Positions 5,749 through 11,544 of a DNA stretch of 11,544 nt are shown one piece after another. Position 1 is the stretch's first letter; each line of letters opens with the position of its first letter. This stretch comes from Candidatus Hydrogenedentota bacterium (GTDB taxonomy: Bacteria; Hydrogenedentota; Hydrogenedentia; Hydrogenedentales; SLHB01): positions 1 through 11,544 of the forward strand of contig JAFGTL010000638.1 in assembly GCA_016934125.1 (NCBI GenBank), written 5' to 3'. The notes beneath the pieces are model-generated. The model did no database searches and had not been told where the DNA came from. It was given only the letters and a program-made list of their open reading frames with translations. Both the position numbers and the translations under genes were made by a program.

Positions 5749-7107
5749 CTAGTCGCGCTGGCGTGCCCGGCCGTCCTGGGCGGGAAGATCGATACTGAGC
5801 GCCTTGACCTTACGGAACAAGGTACTCGGGTTGATGCCGAGTTCGGCAGCGGCGGCTGTCCGGTTGCCGCCGTGGCGTCGCACCGCGTCGGTGATGTGGA
5901 TCGCCTCGAATTCGTTGAGCGTGAGGCCTTGGGGGCCGGCGTGGCGGGCGGCGTGAAGGCCGTCGCGGAAGCCGGGCGGGAGGTGGCCGGGCTCGATTAC
6001 GGCGCCCGGACATGCGATAAGTGCTTGCTCGATAATGTCTTCCAACTCGGCCACGTTGCCCGGGAAATCGTGCGCCATCAGAGCGGCCATGACTTCGTCC
6101 GACACGGCCGCCACTCCTCTGGCGTGAAGACGGTTGAAGCGGGCGATGAAGTGGTCGGTGAGCAAGGGGATGTCGACGCGGCGCTCGCGCAGGGGGGGCA
6201 ATTCCAGCCGGATGCGGCCGAGTCGCCTGTAGAGCGCCTCGAGGAACTGGCCGTTCCCGGCCCGTTCTTCGAGGCCGCAGCAGGAGGTGGCGAGTATCCG
6301 TGTTCCCGAACGGGGGGCACCCTCGTGCGTCGAGTGTCCGTCGAGCGCCCGGAGGAGCCGGGCCTGAACTTCGCTGGGCATGGCGTCGATTTCTTCGAGC
6401 AGGAGCGTCCCGCCCTGTGCCATAAGAAAGAGGCCGGGTTCCGCGGGGCCGCCCTCGGGGCCACCGCCTTGGCGGCCGTCGCCGAACAACTCCGATTCCA
6501 GCAATGCCGCGGGAAGGGCGCGGCAGTCGGCCGCGACAAGCCGTCCATCCCGGCGCGGCGAGTGATTGTGGATGGCGCGTGCCAGAAGCCCTTTGCCCGT
6601 GCCGGCTGGGCCGAGGATGAGCACATACTCTTGGCTCTGGGCGACTTGGGGCACGAGTTCGAGGAGGCGGCGCATGGCGGGGCTCCGGCCCACAATGTCG
6701 CCGAACGTGAAGGTGCTGCGGAGATCCTGGCGCAGTCCTTCCTCGGCGGTGAGGTCGCGGAACGTCTCGACGCCCCCGGCGGCTCTGCCCTCGGAATCGC
6801 GCAGTATGGCCGCGGAAAGACAGACGGGCACCAGCCGTCCTTCGGCGTTGACGATGCGGATCGCCCGGTTCACCACCGGCTGGCCTGTTTCGATGGCGCG
6901 CCGGAGGGCACACTCGCCCTCGCAGATCGTCGAGCGGAGCACATCGCAACACCGCCGGCCCACGGCATCGGCCCGGGCCACCCCCGTGATACGTTCCGCG
7001 GCCCGGTTGAAGGTGGTGATGCGCCAGTTCTCGTCGACGCTGAGCGCCCCCTCGGACATCGAGTCGAGGATGAGGCCTTCTATCCGCCGCTCAGTGAACT
7101 GCTCCAT
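5749..7107 (-). CDS. PAS / degenerate AAA+ / Fis-HTH regulator, paralogue of regulator 1 (regulator 2)
   Basis: The product is 452 aa, collinear with regulator 1 from residue 1 to about 209, including PAS cysteines C53, C54, C62 and C66 at identical positions. Walker A is kept (G-P-A-G-T-G-K, 166-172). The sigma-54 contact loop is replaced by a glycine-rich stretch (210-223) with no GAFT-like sequence. Walker B reads L-L-E-E instead of L-L-D-E. Sensor I Asn is replaced by Cys276, the first arginine finger by Leu289, and the sensor II Arg by Ala353. The C-terminal HTH region (404-442) matches regulator 1 at 28 of 39 positions, and the recognition segment N-P-S-T-L-x-R-K is shared. I infer a DNA-binding regulator that cannot drive sigma-54 open-complex formation; it may repress, compete with or hetero-oligomerise with regulator 1. 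TyrR and HupR are known relatives without GAFTGA. The gap to the sulfatase gene holds its own promoter. Confidence 0.9.
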   Translation of the reverse strand: MEQFTERRIEGLILDSMSEGALSVDENWRITTFNRAAERITGVARADAVGRRCCDVLRSTICEGECALRRAIETGQPVVNRAIRIVNAEGRLVPVCLSAAILRDSEGRAAGGVETFRDLTAEEGLRQDLRSTFTFGDIVGRSPAMRRLLELVPQVAQSQEYVLILGPAGTGKGLLARAIHNHSPRRDGRLVAADCRALPAALLESELFGDGRQGGGPEGGPAEPGLFLMAQGGTLLLEEIDAMPSEVQARLLRALDGHSTHEGAPRSGTRILATSCCGLEERAGNGQFLEALYRRLGRIRLELPPLRERRVDIPLLTDHFIARFNRLHARGVAAVSDEVMAALMAHDFPGNVAELEDIIEQALIACPGAVIEPGHLPPGFRDGLHAARHAGPQGLTLNEFEAIHITDAVRRHGGNRTAAAAELGINPSTLFRKVKALSIDLPAQDGRARQRD

Positions 7108-7173
7108 GGGCTCCCGCTTCCCTGTCGCCGCTTGTATGGGCGCGCGCCGCCGGCGCCTTTGGGGGCGGCCACA

Positions 7174-7186
7174 GCCCTTATAGGGC
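7174..7186. promoter_or_regulatory. Inverted repeat centred on the regulator 2 -10 box
   Basis: GCCCT-TAT-AGGGC is a perfect 5-bp inverted repeat with a 3-bp centre that encloses the -10 (7177-7182). It could bind a repressor, including regulator 2 itself. It is short and GC-rich, so chance is possible. Confidence 0.3.
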
Positions 7187-7206
7187 CTGGATCACGGCCT
7201 TGTCAA
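7177..7206 (-). promoter_or_regulatory. Sigma-70 promoter of regulator 2
   Basis: On the minus strand a perfect TTGACA (7206-7201), an 18-bp spacer, and TATAAG (7182-7177; 5 of 6). Transcription would start near 7170, about 63 nt before the ATG at 7107. It separates regulator 2 from the upstream sulfatase gene. Confidence 0.7.
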
Positions 7207-7246
7207 CAGCCTTTGGGGCCTCAAATCGTCTCGTGACGTCGGGCGC

Positions 7247-8650
7247 TCACGCGCCTTCCGGGAAGGGATCGCCGGCCCGGCGGAGCCATTGCTTCAGCAC
7301 CCCGTCCAGTTCAGCGATCAAGGGCTTTTGTCCGGCTTCGTCGATCAGGTTCCTCAACTGATACGGATCCTGTTCGTTGTCGAACAGGCACCACGGCCGA
7401 TCCGCGTAGACGGCATACGTGTGCCGCGGCGTGCGCACGCCCCGGAAGATGGGCGCGGGGTGGTTCTGGGCGCCGGATGCGTTGTTCTTCGAGATGTGCA
7501 TGATGAACTGAGACTTGGGCTCGGGGCCGCGGCCGCCGCGCAGGGCGGGCGAGAAATCGAGCCCCATGCACGAGGGCGGGATGGGCAGCCCGCACAGGCC
7601 GCAGAGCGTGGGCATGATGTCGATGGAGCCGAAGAGGGGCCCCAGCTTCGTGTTACGCGGGATCGCCCTTGGCCAGCGGATCAGGAATGGCACCCGGATG
7701 GACTCCTCGTAGGGCTGGCGTTTGCTTCCCAGGCCGTGCGAGCCCAGCATGCTGCCGTGATCGCTCGAATACGCGAGGATGGTGTCCTCGGCCAAGCCGA
7801 GGGTGTCGAGTGCGGCCATGACGCGCCCGAGTTCGTCGTCGACGGCGCTCACATGGGCGTGGTATCCCTGGTAGTAGGGCCAACTGTTCTGATGCCAGAT
7901 GCGCGGCGGTCCGTCATCCGGGGCGGAGGCGAGATCCACGTTCGGCCGGCGGGGCAGCGAACCCTCCGGATAGAGGGCCTTCTTCCCCTCGGGCGCATCC
8001 AGGAAGTTCGCGTGGGGGGGATTGAGCGACAGCATGAGGAAGAACGGCTCGTCACGGTGACGCGCTATGTAGTCGAGTGCCTGATCCGTCATGAGCGTCG
8101 CGTTGTATCCCGTCGGCTGAACCGGCTCGCCCTCGCGGGGATGATAGAGCGACTTGTCCCAGTGCGCCCCTGTCCGCGTCCAGATGAGGGATTCCTCGAA
8201 CCCGAAGGGCTCCGCCCGGGTGCCGCCGAGATGCCATTTCCCGATGTAGCCCGTCCGGTATCCGGCCCCGAGGAAGGCCTTGCCCAGCGTGGCCCCGTCC
8301 GAGCCGAGCGGGATGTTGTTGTCGATCACCCCTTGCTGGTAAGGCCACCGGCCCGACATCAGGATCGCCCGGTGCGGCGAACACACCGGGTAGTTGCTGA
8401 TGCAGTGGGTGAACTGAACGCCCTGGCGGGCCAGCCGCGCCATGTTCGGCGTGTGCAGTTCGGGGAGTTCCGTGATTCCCATGGACTGGTGGCGGTGTTC
8501 GTCGCTGAACACGTAGACGACGTTCGGCCGCCTGGGCCCCGTGCTTCCCGGGCGGGAAATGCACGAGGCCGCCGTGGCCGATACGGCCCCCGCCGCCACC
8601 GAGCCCATGAAACGCCGGCGCGTCAGCCCGTCGCCGCTGTGATTCGCCAT
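7247..8650 (-). CDS. Tat-exported type I sulfatase (S1 family, formylglycine-dependent)
   Basis: The product is 467 aa. It begins with a twin-arginine signal, T-R-R-R-F-M (10-15). A possible lipobox ends at C30 (A-A-S-C), so it may be a membrane-anchored Tat lipoprotein. The sulfatase signature is C90-S-P-H-R94 followed by A-I-L-M-S-G-R. Cys90 is the residue converted to formylglycine, and the minimal CxPxR motif is met with His in place of the usual Ser/Ala. Other landmarks are the metal-site Asp50-Glu51 region, G-Y-I-G-K-W-H-L-G (134-142) and S-S-D-H-G (295-299). It hydrolyses sulfate esters, probably on a carbohydrate; substrate unknown. The start at 8650 follows AGGAG seven bases upstream; a longer frame to 8761 is basic low-complexity sequence. 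It begins 34 bp after the protease-like gene and may share its operon. Confidence 0.93.
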   Translation of the reverse strand: MANHSGDGLTRRRFMGSVAAGAVSATAASCISRPGSTGPRRPNVVYVFSDEHRHQSMGITELPELHTPNMARLARQGVQFTHCISNYPVCSPHRAILMSGRWPYQQGVIDNNIPLGSDGATLGKAFLGAGYRTGYIGKWHLGGTRAEPFGFEESLIWTRTGAHWDKSLYHPREGEPVQPTGYNATLMTDQALDYIARHRDEPFFLMLSLNPPHANFLDAPEGKKALYPEGSLPRRPNVDLASAPDDGPPRIWHQNSWPYYQGYHAHVSAVDDELGRVMAALDTLGLAEDTILAYSSDHGSMLGSHGLGSKRQPYEESIRVPFLIRWPRAIPRNTKLGPLFGSIDIMPTLCGLCGLPIPPSCMGLDFSPALRGGRGPEPKSQFIMHISKNNASGAQNHPAPIFRGVRTPRHTYAVYADRPWCLFDNEQDPYQLRNLIDEAGQKPLIAELDGVLKQWLRRAGDPFPEGA

Positions 8651-8684
8651 GGCGCGGCTCCTGTCTGTTCGGATTCGGGCCGGC

Positions 8685-9518
8685 CTATTGCGCGCCCTCG
8701 GCGGGGGCGGCCGCTGCGGCCTGATCGCCGTACGGGGGCACCTGCTTGGCGGCCTCGGCAATATCGGCTGCGGGCACCAGGATCACCATCATGTTCTGGG
8801 CGAATCCGCCCAACATGCCGAATGCGTCGCCGCCCTGGGACTTGATCGTCCTGATGACGCCGATGCCGACGAACTCGCCGGCCAGCGTGAAGGCGGGCGA
8901 GCCCACCGTGGATTGCGTGGGGTCTTTGCCGGGGATGTAGAACAGGCGCGGCTTCTCGACGATGCTCTCGATCCGCTCGACGGAGGCCGAGTGCTCGCGC
9001 CTGGCCACCTTGCCCAGGCGGTTCAGGACGATCAGTTGATCGAGGATCTCGGGATGCCCGGCCTTGGCGAGATCGACGCAGGGCACGGGCTCTTCGGGCT
9101 TCTTGGTGGGCCGCACAAATGCGAGATCCAAGTCCTTGTCGCGCAGGACGATTTCTGCGGGTTCCTCGGAGCCGTCCTCGTGCAGGATCTGCACGTCCGT
9201 GACTTCGGTGTTCATCTCGAACTCGCCCATCATGGAGCCCATCATGCCCTTGAGCATGCTCATGGGATCCGTCGCGCTCAGCGCGACCACGATGAGTCCC
9301 GAGGGATCGATGACGGTCCCCGTGACCTCCTGGGGCGTCTCCTCGGAACTCCCCATGGCCGCGATCTTGATCACCATCTTCACCGTGATCACGGTGTCAG
9401 CATACTGATCGAGGATCGCCCGGCCCTGCACGGCGATGTCGTCGGCCCCGGCGGCCTGTGCCCCCAATACCAGCGCCACGAGGATCCCCATGACGACTCG
9501 AACGCGTAGCGTGCGCAT
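8685..9518 (-). CDS. HtrA-like protease homologue lacking catalytic His and Ser (pseudoprotease)
   Basis: The product is 277 aa with a Sec signal peptide (1-25, cleavage near A-A-G-A before D26). The body follows the HtrA protease fold pattern: G-T-V-I-D-P-S-G (67-74), R-D-K-D-L-D-L-A-F-V (126-135) and G-S-P-A-F-T-L-A-G-E-F-V-G-I (206-219). Aligned by eye with the upstream HtrA gene, catalytic His is replaced by Ser81, Asp is kept as D131, and the GNSGG nucleophile Ser is replaced by Val205. There is no PDZ domain. A methionine-rich segment (86-102) and an Ala-rich tail are unusual. Its ATG lies three bases after the HtrA stop, and its AAGGAG ribosome-binding site overlaps the last HtrA codons, indicating translational coupling. 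I infer a periplasmic non-proteolytic partner or regulator of HtrA; a substrate-binding role is equally possible. Confidence 0.8.
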   Translation of the reverse strand: MRTLRVRVVMGILVALVLGAQAAGADDIAVQGRAILDQYADTVITVKMVIKIAAMGSSEETPQEVTGTVIDPSGLIVVALSATDPMSMLKGMMGSMMGEFEMNTEVTDVQILHEDGSEEPAEIVLRDKDLDLAFVRPTKKPEEPVPCVDLAKAGHPEILDQLIVLNRLGKVARREHSASVERIESIVEKPRLFYIPGKDPTQSTVGSPAFTLAGEFVGIGVIRTIKSQGGDAFGMLGGFAQNMMVILVPAADIAEAAKQVPPYGDQAAAAAPAEGAQ

Positions 9519-9521
9519 CGG

Positions 9522-11544
9522 CTACTCCTTTCCCTTGTCTTGCGACGGTTCCCAGTTCGGCTCGATCTCCAGGAATGCGCTGTGAATGCCGCGCAGCACC
9601 TGGAACACGATGGCCTTCGGCTTGGCTTCCTCAACCTCGAGCATCCTCTCTTCGAGCGCCTTCACGTCGGCGATCCGGGTGCCATCCACCGCGATCAGCA
9701 GATCGCCCTCCTCCAGCATGCCCAAGGCGGCCCAGCCCCCGGATTCGACCTCCTGGACGAGCACACCCGCCTGGGCCTGTTCCCACTTCTCGCGTGCCTT
9801 GTCGAAGAATGTGATATCCCGGCAGGTGAACTCGAAGCTCTCATTGCGATACTTCGGCATTTCGCGGCTCAGTTTCGGCGAGCGCACCAGTTCCACCGGG
9901 ATCTTGATGCGTTCTGTTCCGCGCAGCACCAGCAACTCGGCCGTGTCGCCGATCCGATACTGCCGGATCCACTCTTCGAGTTGCTCGTAATCCTCCGGGG
10001 CCGAGGCGGTGAGTTCCTCGTCGTCCACCGCGAGAATGAAGTCGCCCACCTTCAGCCCGGCCTTCTCGGCCGTGCTGCCCGGAAACACCTGGGTGATGCG
10101 GAATCCGGTAAGGTCGGGTTGTTCCACTTGTTCCACGATATCGCGGGTGAGCACCTGGGTTTGCACCGGGAGCCAGGCCTTCTTGACTTCGAGGCCCGGA
10201 TCCTCCAACTCCTTGATTCCCACCTCGACCACCGTGACGAACCGCTCCGATTTCCGCTCGAAGTGCACCAGGGCCGGTGTCGGATCGCTCTGGCCTTCCG
10301 TGATCTGCGCGGTCACGTCCCGGAGGTCTTGAACGCAGGCCACCGGCGTGTCGTTCACCTGGACGATCACGTCATCTCTCGTGATCATGGGCTTGGCGGA
10401 GCCGGCCGGGCCGCCCGCGTTCACCGAGGTCACCAGGACACCTTCCCGGCTCTCGCGCTTCATCTCCTTGGCCATGAGGAGCGAGATGTCGCGGGACGTG
10501 ATACCCCATTGCCTGAATTCTGTTTCCTGCGGCAGGACTTCCTCGCGTTCCACGGGGGCGACTTCAAACTGCTTCTCCTCGCCGGCCCGGCGCACCACGA
10601 TGGGCACCGGCTCGCCGATGGCCAGATCCGCCTCCAACTGGTTGAACGCGGGAAGCTGTTCTGCGAACCGAACCGACACCTCGGTTGAGCCCAGCCGAAC
10701 CAGGATGTCGCCGGGTTTGACGCCGGCCTTGTCGGCCGGGCTTCCGGAGATGACGCTGGCGATCACGAGGCCGCCCTCGTCGGTGCGATGCTTGAACTGC
10801 GGTTGAACGCGGATTCCCAGCCACGCCCGGCGCACCTCGCCCCGCGCAATGAGTTCCTCGGTCACGGCGCGCACCAGGTTGCCCGGAATCGCCCCGCTCA
10901 GTCCGATCTTGATCTCGTTGATCCCCACAATCTCGCCGGACAGGTTCACAAGTGGGCCGCCGGAGTTCCCCCCGTAGATCTCGGCATCGTGGGCCAGCCA
11001 CCGCACGAGGGCCCCGACGTCTTCACCGTCCTCCGTGAAGCTCCCCCAGCGGCTCATCCACTCCGGCAACACGAGTTCGACGTTGCTCACGATGCCCAGC
11101 GTCACCGACTGGGACAACGACATCGGGCTGCCCATGGCGAGCACCTGATCGCCCACCCGCACCTGGGACGAGTCGCCGAACCGCGCCACGGGAAACGAGC
11201 GTTCCGTCTCCGGCAGCAGCTTGAGCACGGCGATGTCCGTCAGGGGGTCGCGGCCCACGAGTTCCGCCTCGACTTCCTCTTTCGTCGCCAACGTGCACAC
11301 GAGGCGGGCCGAATGGCCGGCCACGTGATGGTTCGTGACAACGTGCCCCTGTTCGCTGATGATGACGCCGCTGCCACTGCTCTCGTACTTCTGTTCGCGG
11401 CCTTCGCTGTAGTACGTCGAGACCACCTCGACGCGGACGAGCGCTGGCTTCACCAGGCTGACGGCCCGTTCCACCGACGCCCGGAGCGTCTCGTCTGTGT
11501 CCTCGCACCACGCCGGCATCGCCACGGCCAACGCGGCCAGGCAC
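9522..11544 (-). CDS. HtrA/DegP-type serine protease with four PDZ-like domains (5' end outside window)
   Basis: At least 669 residues are read here, numbered from the TTG at 11531. The frame stays open to the window edge and the preceding residues look like the end of a signal peptide (L-A-A-L-A-V-A-M-P-A-W-C), so the true start lies outside. The trypsin-like domain (about 20-232) has the full triad: H69 in T-N-H-H-V, D99 in P-L-T-D-I-A-V-L, S190 in G-G-N-S-G-G-P-L. Four PDZ-like repeats follow at about 236-325, 340-435, 452-548 and 565-655, each with a G-V/F-x-V...G...GD carboxylate-binding pattern. DegP has two PDZ domains and DegS one, so four is unusual. It should act in the periplasm on misfolded or signal proteins. 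The pseudoprotease gene is coupled directly downstream, and the sulfatase gene follows. Confidence 0.93.
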   Translation of the reverse strand, partial: CLAALAVAMPAWCEDTDETLRASVERAVSLVKPALVRVEVVSTYYSEGREQKYESSGSGVIISEQGHVVTNHHVAGHSARLVCTLATKEEVEAELVGRDPLTDIAVLKLLPETERSFPVARFGDSSQVRVGDQVLAMGSPMSLSQSVTLGIVSNVELVLPEWMSRWGSFTEDGEDVGALVRWLAHDAEIYGGNSGGPLVNLSGEIVGINEIKIGLSGAIPGNLVRAVTEELIARGEVRRAWLGIRVQPQFKHRTDEGGLVIASVISGSPADKAGVKPGDILVRLGSTEVSVRFAEQLPAFNQLEADLAIGEPVPIVVRRAGEEKQFEVAPVEREEVLPQETEFRQWGITSRDISLLMAKEMKRESREGVLVTSVNAGGPAGSAKPMITRDDVIVQVNDTPVACVQDLRDVTAQITEGQSDPTPALVHFERKSERFVTVVEVGIKELEDPGLEVKKAWLPVQTQVLTRDIVEQVEQPDLTGFRITQVFPGSTAEKAGLKVGDFILAVDDEELTASAPEDYEQLEEWIRQYRIGDTAELLVLRGTERIKIPVELVRSPKLSREMPKYRNESFEFTCRDITFFDKAREKWEQAQAGVLVQEVESGGWAALGMLEEGDLLIAVDGTRIADVKALEERMLEVEEAKPKAIVFQVLRGIHSAFLEIEPNWEPSQDKGKE

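Noticed and set aside
5725..7236. Plus-strand open frame of 503 codons opposite regulator 2
   Set aside because: It is the antisense shadow of a clearly conserved PAS/AAA+/HTH gene in GC-rich DNA. Its translation shows no domain or signal and no ribosome-binding site precedes it.
7228..7254. CGTGA/TCACG inverted repeat at the sulfatase stop codon as a terminator
   Set aside because: Only five pairs around a long loop, overlapping the stop codon, with no U tract after it.
7289..8845. Plus-strand open frame of 518 codons opposite the sulfatase gene
   Set aside because: Antisense shadow of the sulfatase coding sequence, rich in Arg, Gly and Val with no recognisable domain.

Overview
This is a GC-rich window of about 11.5 kb from a free-living bacterium of the Planctomycetota/Lentisphaerota/Hydrogenedentota kind. 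That placement is an inference from gene content only: a twin-arginine (Tat) sulfatase, a Tat-tagged Gfo/Idh/MocA oxidoreductase, a secreted DUF1080 protein, and a prepilin-type protein with the C-terminal H-x10-DG motif common in these phyla. There are no rRNA, tRNA, CRISPR or mobile-element signals. All the genes look chromosomal and intact, apart from two cut by the window edges.

Layout, left to right. (1) The 5' end of a lipoprotein gene (minus, cut at base 1) is divergent from a GNAT acetyltransferase (plus). (2) A secreted DUF1080 protein (plus) converges on a Tat-exported Gfo/Idh/MocA oxidoreductase (minus). (3) A PAS / sigma-54-type AAA+ / Fis-HTH regulator (plus, 'regulator 1') is divergent from the oxidoreductase. 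It starts just after an extended -10 box, so its mRNA is probably leaderless. (4) A prepilin-type gene (minus) has a strong intrinsic terminator. About 230 nt upstream of its start lies a perfect-consensus sigma-70 promoter, with a LacI-family-type palindrome at the predicted transcription start and two tandem 19-20 bp repeats above the -35. (5) A second regulator (minus, 'regulator 2') is a collinear paralogue of regulator 1. It has lost the GAFTGA loop and several ATPase residues but keeps its PAS domain and HTH. (6) A minus-strand, operon-like block encodes a four-PDZ HtrA protease (cut at the right edge), a translationally coupled protease-like protein lacking catalytic His and Ser, and a Tat-exported sulfatase.

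Working picture. Exported enzymes for sulfated or oxidised sugars (sulfatase, DUF1080, Gfo/Idh/MocA) sit beside envelope proteolysis genes and a surface or pseudopilin-like protein whose promoter looks sugar-repressible. The most unusual elements are the active/degenerate pair of AAA+ regulators flanking the prepilin gene, the promoter architecture of that prepilin gene, and the active/degenerate pair of HtrA-like proteins. Twice in 11 kb, an active enzyme has an inactive-looking relative encoded close by.
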